The translations under genes and the position numbers were made by a program. A stretch of DNA of 64,000 nt, from positions 13,082,001-13,146,000 of the forward strand of contig CM060732.1 in the NCBI GenBank assembly GCA_030704615.1, read 5' to 3'. Position 1 is the first letter of the stretch. Every line of letters begins with the position of its first letter. Of the stretch, positions 22,203 to 34,329 are shown piece after piece. This stretch comes from Takakia lepidozioides (Eukaryota; Streptophyta; Takakiopsida; Takakiales; Takakiaceae). The notes under the pieces were generated by a model that had not been told where the DNA came from, searched no databases, and saw only the letters and a program-made list of their open reading frames with translations.

Positions 22203-22221
22203 TACCCCTCCCCCCCTCAAA
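22203..22221 (-). other. Polypurine tract beside the 3' LTR
   Basis: In minus sense gagggggggaggggtaa, 15-20 bases before the LTR start. Position and composition fit the plus-strand primer site of an LTR retrotransposon. Confidence 0.5.
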
Positions 22222-22232
22222 AAGCGGTGTCC

Positions 22233-25200
22233 TCACGATTTACTGTTTAGGAACAACAACCCTTTGTGAGCGCACACCCTTTTGTCGGTGAGAGTCTCTT
22301 GAAGGGCTCTGTGTGCGAGCTCGAGCCCTGTCACTGGCTGATGGAGGCGATTGAGCACCAAATGGAAATGTCTGACCCTCCTGTTGTTGATAACGAGGTA
22401 ACCTCTCAGGCATAGGAGATCCCTATCGTTTCTTCTCTGCCATCTGGAGTGCATAATCCTCCGCCATGTCAAAAGGTTCCTCTGTAGAACGAGTAGTATC
22501 AGAATCATCCTCCCCCCCGAGGTGTTTCGGCGGCCGAATCTTAAGTGGTTCCTCAGGAATCCTGCATGGCATGCAGTGTTGGCCCACCATGTCTGGAAGC
22601 TTGAACTAGACTACTTGTTTTAATCGCTTGCAAGCAAAATGAGTGAATTCCCTGAACTCCTTGGCCGTATAGGTGAGAGGTGTGCCAATGACTTTGGAAC
22701 AGTGTAAGTGTTTCCAGGCTTCATGTCCCTTATAAAAAATATCATCAGGGCCCAATTTTTCCTTGGCCAAGCTGTTCCAAGCCAAATTAAACCATGAACG
22801 AAGTTGGGAATCCTTCTGCATCATGAGTTTCGCATCATATAGATACATATGAGGTGGAACTGAAGGTAAGACCCAATGATATCCACTGGAATAACTCAGA
22901 AATCTTGACTGTATCTTCTGCTGCTCAATGTGATAACGTGCAAGGAAACAAGCAGCATAGTACAATCCACAGCCCATGACAATACTAGATACCTCCTTGG
23001 TCTTGGTGTAGATGTACCCATGAACAACCTGGAAGGCAATTAATTCCTTCAGCATGGTGCCTGCCTCAGACCAGTACCTTGCAGAATGATGATCCTCAAT
23101 GGGTCGATTGTTCGGAAGAACCTTAGTCCGAGTTGCCACTGACAACCAAATGCGCATGATCTGGTAATAATGTGCCAAAGACTGTGGAGGACTGAATTCC
23201 TTCCAAGCCAAATCCATCACAATGGGAATTTGGTTGAATGGCATAATCATAGCCTGATTGTACACCCTCGCAGCAGGAGTCCTAGGTGGGTTGTAAGCAG
23301 CATCCCCCCAAACCTCAGACTGTGGCTGCGCCATGGTATCAACAGCATCAGCCACCTGCACAGCCACCTGTTGTAGAGGTTGTGATATCGCGGCCGTTGT
23401 CCCTCCTACTGCTGGCAACTCTTGCACCTCCTGTGATGAAGACTGGAAAATCAGAGTTATGGCATGCAAATAAGTAGCCACCAGCTGCTCCTCGGGAACA
23501 AAGACTCTTTTGTCAATATTGGAACTCAGGTCATCCACTTGAGTTTGCAGGCCTTCCACATCATCCTGTAACTCCACAATCCTACTATAGACATTGTCTA
23601 TAGTAGTTGTGGCAATGTTCTGCACCTGCAATCTGAGATCATTCATCTCCCCCCGAGTGAGCTTTCGTGGTGCCTTCCCTTCCACCGGCCCTTGTGTTAA
23701 CCATACTTGCATAAGATGATTATCCACCAAGTCTTGTGTAGCACCCCTAAGAGCCTGCTCCTCCTTGAGTCTGTATACATCTAACTGCTGCTGTAAAGCC
23801 TCCATGCGCTTTGCATGGGGTTCAACCAGGGCCGCATAGGCAGCAGCCAGATTATTGGCTTCCTTCCAAGCCTTGTTAGCCACAGAGAGTTCATTCTTGT
23901 GGCCCGTGAATGATTGCTGCAACTGCAGGATGAACCTTTCTTTCTCAGCCTCAACTTGACTATACTGTTGGAAAGTATCCTCATTGCGACGGAGAGTAGC
24001 CTTTAGATCAGCAATAAGTTTCCCCTGCTCTACTGTCTCAGCCTCGGCCATCATACATCTCTCTGCTTGTCTGTTAACTTCTAACGCAGTCTGCTCCAGA
24101 GCAGTTGTTAGTGTGGCACATTGTATGGTCATTCTCTGATGAACTGTCTCCAACTCTGTATGAAGTACCTTTACTTCCTGCAACTTGCCCTCATGCTGCA
24201 TCTGCGATTGGTATAACTGCTGCTTATGTGCTTCATGCAATTTCCCCTGCTCCAGACCCGCTTCAATTAGATTCCCCTTTGCTAGCTGCAAGGTAGCCTT
24301 GATGTCCTCCAATTCTTCTGCTGCACTTGAGGTTGGCCTCCACATCCACCTTGTTTGCACACTCATTGGCAATTCTAGCCTCAAACTCATGCTTGAGTTC
24401 CTCCCTCAAAGCTGCCAATTGTGTAGATGGAACATGGGATTCATCATAATTGCCCAACAATTGCCCACAAATTGAGTGTCCTGCTTATAGAACTCATAAG
24501 CATGGCCTGCTGTGGATCTTCATGGTGAACTTGCTGATGTTTCCCTGATTCTCCACAATGTGATGTTTCACCAACCATTCAAACCATATTCCCACAAGAT
24601 CTTGTTCCTGAACGACCTCATTCTCCACAGGCGCTGCAGTGCCCTTACATTCTATCCTACCTCTGAACCTCCGCCACAGTTTTGGGTATCACATGCATAA
24701 CAGGGATTTCCTCTGACAAACTTTGCACCTCTGGTACCACTGGTTCCCTAACCAAGCCAGAGTTTTCATAGAGAAGGTCACCCTTTTCAATTTCTCTGGC
24801 CACGACCTGCTCTGTAGTGGGAATGTCCAACCCTTCCTCCTTCCAAGAGCAATAGGCTCTGGTGCAACAACATGTACTAACTGAGGGACCTCTAAGACAA
24901 CCGAGTCAACTGGCTGTGATGGCTATGATACCAAAGTGACTTCTTCTTCCCTCTCCAAAGGTCGTGCTTCCAGTAATAACAGCCCTCTGTGCTGATGTTC
25001 CCCATCTTGCACAAGAGCTATGGAAACATCACATCATTTCATCACACGGTTCCTTGAAGCTAGTGGATCTGCCACTATAGTCGTGCCCTCTTTTGTCTCT
25101 TGGACTGGTGCCGCCCTCCAATCCACCTTCACCATGTGAAAGAGCCCTGCTCCTCAATTGCAGTGGTTGCTGCCTCAACACTCCCCTCTCCTTACGTTCT

Positions 25201-26182
25201 CGCGCATCAAGTATGCAAGAATCAAGAATAATTTGCACAATCACTGGGCCAAACACAACAATTGGAGACTTAGTAGCAGTGCCTTGTAACGCTTCATCTC
25301 TTCTACCAAACCATTGTACATTAAGTCCGCCCAAGCCACATCTTCTCCCCTCAAGGCTTTCAGTATCTCCTCCGTGAATGATCTGCTAAGGTATTGTTGT
25401 TTTGTTTCATGGCAAACAGAACATTCAAACCTGACCAACTTCTTTTAACCCTGGATACTTGGCCTTGGTGCAAGTGTATCCCTGAGTCTTAAAGAAACTC
25501 CCTCTTTTGGAACAAATTGTCTATCTGCAATCTTGCCCTGTTTGCCATCCACATTTACACGGCCTGATGGCAATTCAAACAATTGCTGCAAGTATTGGGG
25601 AGTAATCTCCTTATCTACTCCCCTCACTTGTGTAACTCCCGTCTGAGGTTCAAAGTTCTGAATGAATTGTATCATGAACATCCTATGATGCAAGGACCAT
25701 TCCTTGCGTAGCAGTCCTTCCAATCGCAACTCCTTCAACAACTGCACAGCCTGAGGTGTAGCAATTGTTTGCTTCTGGCAGAATATCGTGGTGCTCTTCA
25801 CCCTGACATCCTCCTTCCCCCCCCCCCTTCCGATTCTCTTCATTCCAGACAAACAGATGGCCTTGTTGGAATAGCTCTAGGAAAGCTTGCAAGGCGTAGA
25901 GCATATAAGTATGGTTGGCACAGAAAGGAACGGGTAAGTGCATGTAAGCCTGTGGAGCTTGCAAGTATCGAGTGAGAGAGAATGTACTCTCAACCCGTCC
26001 GTCCTTGTGCCACTGTGTAAGAAGTAAAGCGAGCGTATAATCCGTAATATCCCGCATAGCTCAAAGTTATAGCTTTGATTGCTCCTCCCGTCGAGACAGT
26101 GGTTATTCGGAGCCACCCCGACTCTTCCGCTCATAACTCTTCTAATTTCTTGTTCTTGTTTCTTGAGAGGAACCACCTGCAT
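22233..26182 (-). pseudogene. Long coiled-coil ORF in env position, family 2 retrotransposon, copy 1
   Basis: A protein of roughly 1,250 residues, read in pieces on the minus strand. It opens with KKQEQEIRRVMSGRVGVAP, MRDITDYTLALLLTQWHKDG and LQAPQAYMHLPVPFCANHTY. SFTEEILKALRGEDVAWADL comes next, then an acidic linker. A long heptad-rich coiled coil follows (24390 downward: LEDIKATLQLAKGNLIEAG, LHEAHKQQLYQSQMQHEGK) and finally a 590-codon open stretch to 22606. Its C-terminal part is globular (ARYWSEAGTMLKELIAFQVV, YHIEQQKIQSRFLSYSS). No known domain, signal peptide or convincing membrane segment was recognised. It is broken by stops and shifts between 24.4 and 25.8 kb. A second copy lies at 34.3-36.7 kb on the plus strand. 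It sits just upstream of the PPT and 3' LTR, the place of env-like ORFs in Athila-type elements. Confidence 0.65.
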
Positions 26183-26329
26183 GAAATTCTTGCTCCTGAT
26201 TGTTTGTTGCTGTTTAGGATATCTGGGACTTAGGCACTTTTATTACGGGATCTGTGGGTACCCTTAATTTACACAGACTGAGACGCAACAAGAGCCTTAG
26301 GGGGGACAGCAACAGGCTTTGGGGGGGAG

Positions 26330-26600
26330 ATACACAGCCCAACACCGTCCATCACAGCCCAACACAGCCAACACAGCCCATCACAGTCCGACACAGCGGA
26401 CACAGTCCAGACAGACACAAAAGCCTTCACAGAAAACAAAAAACACACACCCTTCTTCACACAGCCCAACACCTCCCGAAACACCCGTCACACACATACA
26501 AACAACACCTCCCCCACTACATCCTCACGCCAGTCTCACATCCCTTCACATTTTCACACAGCCAGTCCATCAGCTTTGACACAGCTGTCACGACCATAGG
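26330..26600 (+). repeat. CACAGCC minisatellite in 5' LTR
   Basis: Degenerate units of the type cacagcccaacacagcc, preceded by a G8 run. Same family as 21.87-22.06 kb and 33.77-33.93 kb. Confidence 0.8.
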
Positions 26601-26764
26601 GAACGGATAGCATGACAGGGAACGACTGTGGGACAACACTCTGCGAATGGAACATGTTAGTTCACGGATGACGGTTAGTGAGGGAATGGTTAGAACAACG
26701 GGTAGGAAGATAAAGCCAGGAGTGGGACTGAAATGATACTTCTTGGGACACTTCGGGAAGGACT

Positions 26765-26766
<2 letters not shown>

Positions 26767-26816
<50 letters not shown>
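26767..26816. repeat. G50 homopolymer
   Basis: Fifty consecutive G (by the printed sequence) inside the LTR. The length is likely unreliable in the assembly; absent from the matching place of the other LTR. Confidence 0.95.
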
Positions 26817-26817
<1 letters not shown>

Positions 26818-27277
26818 TCACACTTGGAAATGAAGCGGAGAGCGCATCTCTGAGCAGAAAGAGGGAGAGCACGGAGTAGGAGGAGAACGATCTGTTGATA
26901 CTTGCTGAATGCAAGAAGTAGAGTTGTAATGTAGAGCATAATAGAGACAACACCATGGCTTCAGCCTGATACTTGATAGATATTAATCTGATATATACTT
27001 CATACTCACACTGTGTAGAGAGACCTGAGTGAAGCTGTGGAATAATGGTAGGAACTTGATAGATTTCTGAAGCAAACTGATACTTAAATGCAGATAGTAA
27101 GGTAACTCCGCTAACATGAATCGGGAAGGAGTACAAATAGGGAACACCCCCATGATACACTAGCTGTAGGTCACGACTGATTGTTCTGAGCGGCTGAGTG
27201 CTTAGAGATTTTCCACCTCTTCTATCTTGGAGTTCCCACCTCGGATAGCGAAGGGATGGTGGTAAAAGCCGCACGAC

Positions 27278-27297
27278 ATTTGGCGACCATACTGGGG
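27278..27297 (+). other. Primer binding site of family 2 element
   Basis: tttggcgaccatactgggg directly follows the LTR's terminal CA. Plant Ty3 and copia elements often have a (T)TTGGCG..C.G.GGGG primer site complementary to a tRNA 3' end; the matching tRNA was not determined. Confidence 0.55.
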
Positions 27298-27299
27298 AA

Positions 27300-29850
27300 C
27301 TGGGTCATGAACAACCAGATGTGACAGGCATCTGGTGGGATCATGGTGGATGGAGAATTAAAGAATTTGATGTGAATCAAATTCCCTGTGAACTGAGAAG
27401 GAAAGATTGTCAAACGATTCTTTCAAGGTTTTTGGAATTGCCAGACGGTTGTAAAGAAAACATTCTTAAAAGAGTGCATGATGCTGACCCTGAGGGGTCT
27501 GGATAAAGAGTGATAAAGATTTATCAGGTGGCCTGTAAAGGAGAGCACTTTGGTTACCAACACTGGTTTATGTGATAGCATTGCTATCCATTAAACACAG
27601 TAGAGTTTGAAGGCTGGGAGGAAAGAAAGGTGAATTTTATAGTCATATGCATGAAGAGCTTGTACTGGTAAAGAAATTGGATTCCAAAGGATATTTTGTG
27701 GATCAAACTCACACCAAGAACAACTTTCCAACTTGTTTGCCATTGGTTATATGGTAACGGAGACTTCTAGTATAGCCAAGGGTGCATTGAAGCTTGAGAG
27801 AACCCAGGCATATCGAGAGATATTACAGAAGAGAGTTTTGTTATTGCCACATTAAAAAAATGAAAGACATGGGACATGAGTGATGAAAGAGAAGCTAGAC
27901 TCCAGAGATATTCAGCAAAAAGAGAAAGCTATCTGAAGCTAATTATCCATATCTTTGGGAGAGAGGAATAGACATAGGGAAATCATCTGGACCTCTCCAC
28001 ACCATTAAAGATCAGAGAGTACATCACCCATACCGGAAGAACTAGAGTTGGATGCCACTCCTTCTTTTTCTTTGCAAGAAAGATTAGGGAATTGGTACGG
28101 GAAGAAGATCAATCACGAGGTGAAAGATCTGAGGTACATCCTGGATAAAGATTTGACAGAAATCTTTGATAAGAGTTGGCATGGAACACCAAAACAGGAA
28201 CTCCAGTTTCTGAAGCGGTGGTGAAGAAGGAGGAGAGGATGTGGCAAACCAACAGAGAGTTTCAGACTCTCCAACACCATTGCAGTTGAGTTACATGAGT
28301 GAAGAAGAAACCCAAGGGCAGAACTTAAGGATGAAATAGAGAGAAGAAATTGGAAGAGGAAGAGTATGAAGAAGTAGACCCAACAGCTGAGGTTGAGACT
28401 ACAACCAGGACATCCCAACCCGTTGGACCTGGATCAAGTGGAGCACTTGGATCACAGGCCAACGAAGGTGTCGGCTCAGGGGGATCAGGTGGGCTGCCTG
28501 GATCTGGCTCTGGGGGGACAGGGAGTGTGGGAAGTAGTGCAACTGGAGCTGGGAATACTGTGAATATCGTGGGGGGGCCAGTAGCAGGGAGTGCTCAGGG
28601 GCCACCACTTGGTGGAAGATCCCACCAACAACAACAGGTCCTGAGGACCAGCACCAGCAAGGGTGTCAGCACCTGTCAGTGGGCAGAAGGTAGGCCACAG
28701 ATGGCGTTACAACCAACACGGGCAAAACCACCTTTTCCAATATATGCAGGAAAAAGGGGATCCCGATGTACACATTAGCCAATTTGAGCACATGTGTATA
28801 GTGAACAATGAGAATGGTGATGATGCCAAGATGAGACTGTTTCCTTGTTCACTTATCAAGAAAGCAAGTGAATGGTATGCAAGATTCCCTGATAATCATT
28901 TCCTAACCTGGAATGGCTTGAATACAGCATTCCGAAATAGGTTCAGGACAAGTAAAACTGAGGATGAAGTGTATGGAAGTTTACAACAGTTAAAGCAAAA
29001 GAAGCATGAAAACTGTTGAGGAGTATATGAAAAGATGGAATTGATGATGAAAAGCTGGCTGCTGTACTAGCACCAGGTTTACAGAAGACTTGGTTTGTGA
29101 GTGGACTAAGACCAGAGTTGCAGAAGAAAGTGGATATGTTACCCCACAATACAGTGGAGGAGGCTTTGAAACTGCAAACAAATTGAGCAATTGGGAATGC
29201 TCAGGAGAGAGAAAAGGGATGATGAGGACTTTGAGGATGAGTCAGATGAAGAAGAGAGCAAGAACTGAAAAGGAGAGTAAGAGAAAGGAGAAGTTGAAGA
29301 GGGATAACTATGAGAAAAGAATAGAAGAAATCTTGAAAAGTATGCCACATAGGCTGCAACACATTGGAGGAAGGGTGTTTGGTGTGCAAAGTGCCAGAAT
29401 GAAGGCCATACCACCACTGAATGTCACATGAAGGAGAAACACTGTACTATCTGTAAGATGGATAACCATTCTACTGAGAATTGTTACTACAACAGAAGGA
29501 CAGCTGCCAGAGAACCTAGGCAAAGTAAGGTGCATCAAGTGCGCCCCAGCCAAGAGAAACAATGATCAGGACCCTATGGTAGGCCTGGTGGTTATCAACA
29601 TGGCATGGAAGGAGAGGTAATTCAAGAGGAAATTACCAAGGAAATTCTAGAGGCAACTATCAGGGTAATCCAAGGGGAATTACTAGCCAGGGAACAGATT
29701 ACAGAAATAATCCAAGGGCAGACCAAGGGCGAGGACCCAATGGTGAGAACTGTGTTACTATTGTAATCAGCCAGACAAAATCGCAAGGCAGCCTGTTCAT
29801 CTCTGGATTGACACCAGAATGAGATGAGAGCTCCTGTGAATGAGGGCCCA
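27300..29850 (+). pseudogene. gag region of family 2 element with three zinc knuckles
   Basis: Decayed coding with many shifts. Recognisable parts are a Gly/Ser-rich linker (28440-28620) and a capsid-type domain (28740-29020: DPDVHISQFEHMCIVNNEN, PCSLIKKASEWYARFPDN, RNRFRTSKTEDEVYGSL). Then come two tandem CCHC knuckles: CAKCQNEGHTTTEC (29378-29420) and CTICKMDNHSTENC (29444-29485). A Gly/Asn-rich repeat follows (29600-29690, GNYQGN type), and a third partial knuckle CYYCNQPD near 29753. The order fits Tat/Athila-like Ty3 gag. The protein is inactive. Confidence 0.7.
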
Positions 29851-30359
29851 GTGGTGGCAGCTCACATGGTTAGGCCATGTGTTGTACCAGAAGTAAGTAC
29901 AATGATAGTAAAGAAGCAAAGCAACTAATACCTCCAGTAGTTGATGAAGATGATGATAATGAAGATGGCAGTGATATGCCTGAAGATGATGAGGCTTGGA
30001 GAGTGAGAAGGAACTGCACAAGGAAGTGACAGATACCATAAGGGAAATGCAGAAGAGTACTGATATTCCTGTGGCAGATTCCTCTGATTCTGATGGAGAA
30101 GAAGAAGTGAGTGAGGATGAAAGGAAGAAAGAAGCTGCAGACATGCAAAGTAATGAAGGGACTTTGGCTGAAGTAATATGCAGACCAAAGCAGAGATTAC
30201 CATTGCACACAGCTATTGGCTGTGGCACCTTATTGTAGACACAGGCTGTATCAAGCAATCAATCGAATGCCGAGGAGACAGGAAACACAGACCTGAACAC
30301 AAGGTGACCAGTTATAACGTGAAGCCGGAAGGGCGAGAAACAGTCCATGGACTTTGATG

Positions 30360-33300
30360 ATTCTATCCAGTAATCCAATTGAAAATTGGAAGCACAGAAC
30401 TAACTGATGTACTGATAGATGGAGGCTCTAGAGTAAATATCATGACAGACCAATTAAGGAAGAATCTTGGTCTAAGTAACATGAAACAAGCCCCATTTAC
30501 AGTAACAATGGCAGATCAAAGAAGTGTACAGCCATTGGATTGATAAGAGGAGTTAAGATACAGATACGAAGATGATCTTTATGATCACAGTAACTGTGCT
30601 GAAGATGGATGAAGTCATGGAGGCTTACTCCTTATTATGGGACGTCCGTGCTGAAACAGGCCAGGGTATTCCATGACTGGAATTTCTCAGTTACTAAACC
30701 GTGCATAATGGGATGCACGAGATACAAATTACCACAAAGAAATCTAGTAGATTACCTGCTACGAGAAGACCTCAAGGGGTCAGGAGTATGACTGGAGAGG
30801 AGGACTGGATGAGGAGCAGGAGCTACCTGTTCGCTGCACACCCGAGTGGGAGCAGGTTGCAGAGATGCGGCTGGAAGGCCTAGTTTGTTTAAGAGGTATC
30901 TGCTGTGGTGTAGTGTCAGCAACACCAATTGAGAGGAAACCAGCATTACCCATCACATTTTCTTGAAAAAAAGAAGGAGAATGGAAATCCTAGAGGAACC
31001 AGCCACTGTGAGTTTACAGAGATGAAGTGGTGACCGGTTGGACAATCACAGCTGATGAGCAAGTGAGGGAAGTGAATGTGGGAACTGAAGGACCGAGGAT
31101 GGTGAAGGTAGAGCTGATTTGGAGCCAGAATTCTTGAAGAAGCTAAGAGTTTGTTCATCACATACAGAGATGTATTTGCTTGGAGCTATGAGGATCTAAA
31201 AGGGATACCACCCTGAAATCTGTCAGTCATAAGATTGAATTGGAACCAATGTCAGTACCAATCAGCAGCAAGGTAACAGAATGAATCCCAACTATGCACC
31301 AAAGGTGGAGAAGAGATCAAGAAGTTGCTGAGGCTAAGTTTATATACCCATAGAGTATACAATTGGTTGTCCCCATTGTGTAGTTCCCAAGAAGAATGGT
31401 AAACTAAGAGTTTGTGTGAACTACAAGAAGCTAAATGCTTGCACGAAGAAGGATCATTTCCCTTTGCCATTCACAGAAGGCAGTATTGGACACTGTGGCA
31501 GGCCATGAGATGTACTCATTCATGGATGGCTTCAGTTGGTTATAATCAAGTGCAAGTGGCATAAGAAGACCAGGGAAAGACGCTTTCATCACAGACTGGG
31601 GTGCTTTGCATAAAGTCATGCCTTTGACTTTGTAATGCACCAGCAACCTTTCAAGAGAGTGATAAGTGAATCTTTTCTGAGTATCTGGATGATTTCATGC
31701 AGGATCTTGGATGATTTCAGTGTGTACAGCTCTAAAGAATGAGCACTTGCATAAATTGGAGTTATGTCTGGCCAGATGCAGAATGAGAGGTCTGGGCCTG
31801 AATCTGAGAAATGTATTTCCTGTGTGAACTCAGGGGTGCTTTTGTGGACACATTGTGTGTAAGAGGGGAACTTCTTGTGGATCCCAGTAGACAAACGGCC
31901 ATTAAAGCCTCTCCACCACCATTAAATGCTAAGAGTCTAAGGAGAATTCCTGGGACAACCAGCTATTACAGAAGATTTGTCAAACGGTATGCACAGATAG
32001 CAAGCAGCACATTGAGCAAACTTCTGAAGAAAGATCAGTGTTTGCATGGACACACACAACCTGAATGTCAACAGGCTTTTGAGGAACTTACATTGTCAGT
32101 ACAACTACCCTATCTGATTAATCCTCACTGGCAGGAAATATTCATGTTCACTGTGATCTTCTGGAGAAGCACTAGGAGCAGTGTTAGCCCAAACTGTTAC
32201 GGAAGGATAGATTCACCTGTGTACTATGCTAGCCGATTGATGAACATGCCGAAAGAAATTATAGCACAACGGAAAGAGAAGCATTGGCAATGATCTATGC
32301 AGTGAAGAATTCAGGGCATTACCTGCTGGCAAGACGTTTATGTTCTATGTGGATCACCCGGCTCTGATATACCTGGTAAACGAACCTCTGATAAGCGGAA
32401 GAAATAGCAAGATGGTTGATAATCTTGCCGAGTTTGAGTTCGAGGTTGTTTACAAGCCTGGAGCTGCTCTTGTGGCGGATCACTTGTCACCGTTATCAAC
32501 AGGAGAACCAGCCACGGGAGTAGATGATCAATTACCAGATGCGAGTCTATTTGCAGTGGAGGTGCAGGAAGTGCAGATGACTGGTTAGATGGCAATGGCA
32601 CTAATACTACCTTGCTCTGGTCAGTGCCCACCATTATGGAAAGGAGCTAGCCAAGAGAATTGCTATCAGGCTCTACCTTACACTATGGTAGGGAGCAGAA
32701 TGTATAAGCTAGGACCAGATGGAGTGCTGAAGCGATGCTTATACCACCATGAAGTTAATAAAGTTTTGGAGGAAGTTCATAAAGGAGTGGCAGGAGGTCA
32801 TTTTGGAGAAGAGACTACCAGTAGGAAGATACTACATGCAGGTTACTGGTGGCCTACTTTGTTCAAAGATGTACACAAGTATTGTCAGAGTTGTGATGAA
32901 TGTCAGAGGCTAGGACCTTTGCAGAGATCTGGGAAGATGGCTTTGCATCCTACAATGCCTACGGAACCATTTCAGAAATGGGGACTAGACTTTGTTGGAC
33001 CAATTAACCCACCAGCCAAGAATACACAGAACAGGTACATAATTACAGCCAATGATTATACTAGAAGTAGGTGGTATACAAGGGTAATGGGCAGGCAAGG
33101 CTACCAACAAAATACTATGTACTATCTTGGCTAAGATAGTCAATGCAAACAGAACGGATTGGGATACAAGCTGCTGACAGCTTTGTGGTCATACATGACT
33201 TCATATAAAGTCACCACTAAGTGTACACCATTCCAATTAGTTTATGGTATGGAAGCTTTACTTCCAGTGGAATTCTGTTACCTACCATGAGAACGGAATG

Positions 33301-33660
33301 GGGAAAGAGAATGGAATTGCAAGATTCAATTAAGGTCAGGAAACATGAATTATACCATGTGGAAGAAGTACGTGCTGATGCAAGCTGATAACATGACCAG
33401 AATTCAGATGAAGAGAAGGAACAGTTTGATGAAGCAAGATAAAGACTTTTAAGATGGGAGATTTGGTTCTCTGGTTGCAGAAGAAGGGAAAGATTAAAGC
33501 TTCTAAGCTTAAATCACCATGTAAAGGACCTTATGTCATACAGAAGATGTATGATAACAACACCGCCATGTTACAAACCATTAACAAAGAGATGCTGGGA
33601 AGAGTTAATGCCAATAAGTTGAAGGGGTACAGTGGTATCCATGACAACCATTGCAGCATG
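30360..33660 (+). pseudogene. pol (protease, RT, RNase H, integrase) of family 2 element, decayed
   Basis: Protease: LIDGGSRVNIMTDQLRKN at about 30415-30465, with Asp-Gly-Gly in place of DTG. RT pieces span 31.2-31.75 kb (PKKNGKLRVCVNYKKLNA near 31390-31440; YLDDF near 31690). The connection reads IPGTTSYYRRFVKRYAQIA (31945-31999). RNase H is at 32.1-32.48 kb (YASRLMNMPK; YVDHPALIYLVN). The integrase zinc finger is at 32750-32920 (HHEVNKVLEEVHKG...CQSCDECQRLG), and the core start is WGLDFVGPINPP (32980). A conserved end GDLVLWLQKKGKIKASKL follows at 33456. Stops and shifts occur every few hundred bases. The same pol is better preserved at 39.1-40.5 kb. Confidence 0.8.
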
Positions 33661-33769
33661 ATTTGCATGTCGAAACGCAGAAGCAGTCACGGGCTGCGCC
33701 AGTGATACCAACAGAGTATGGAGCATTTGTCGCTAGGCCGAGCGTATATGACCAGGGCGGCAGTACAGA

Positions 33770-33935
33770 GGCCACACAGCCTATCACAGCCCAGCACGCC
33801 AACACAGCCTATCACAGCCCAGACACAACATATCACAGCCCATATCACAGCCTTACACACACAGCGCCACACAGCCTATCACAGCGTACCACAGTATGAC
33901 AACAGCCTGTCACAGCACAACACAGCCTACTAGGG
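33770..33935 (+). repeat. CACAGCC minisatellite between pol and the coiled-coil ORF
   Basis: Units such as cacagcctatcacagccc, same sense as in the LTRs relative to pol. It may mark a fragment of LTR left inside the element or an internal array of the same origin. Confidence 0.75.
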
Positions 33936-34329
33936 TTACACAATCCATAGGATCAGTGACAGGTGGACGTGGGTTAACATCCGGAGAGTGGCCAGCGGAA
34001 AAGTGGACGAAGGCACGTGTAGAAATGGACACGTGGACGCCAGGGCGAGACACACAGCCGGACATGGATTGCAAGGGCGACTGTCATCAAGGAAAAAGAC
34101 AAATTGGCCGTCAAAGTACCTACCCGGCACATTAACTTATTATGGCCCATTAATGCATACGGGGAAAGGGTAACGGAACCCTTAAAAAGTACCGAAAAGC
34201 GAAATCCATGTCACATGTGCTATCCTAGTGGACAGTCCAGAGTGGAAAATCCATGGAATGAAATGAAATCTAAAATCCAGTCACCAGCATTACAGCCAAT
34301 CAAAGCCAAAGCAGAATCAAGAAAATGGA

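Larger units (their letters stand above)
26224..27277 (+). repeat. 5' LTR of Ty3 family 2, plus-strand copy
   Basis: Starts TGGGACTTAG and ends ...AAAAGCCGCACGACA, immediately followed by a tRNA primer-site-like sequence. Inverted relative to the LTR at 21291-22186 and similar to it except for indels in the minisatellite and a G50 run. Confidence 0.72.

Noticed and set aside
26517-27274. Minus-strand ORFs with a polyproline run
   Set aside because: The proline run is only the G50 homopolymer read backwards inside an LTR; no domain.
28350-28620. Gly/Ser-rich ORF as a separate structural protein
   Set aside because: It sits between upstream and capsid parts of the same gag and is best read as a gag linker.
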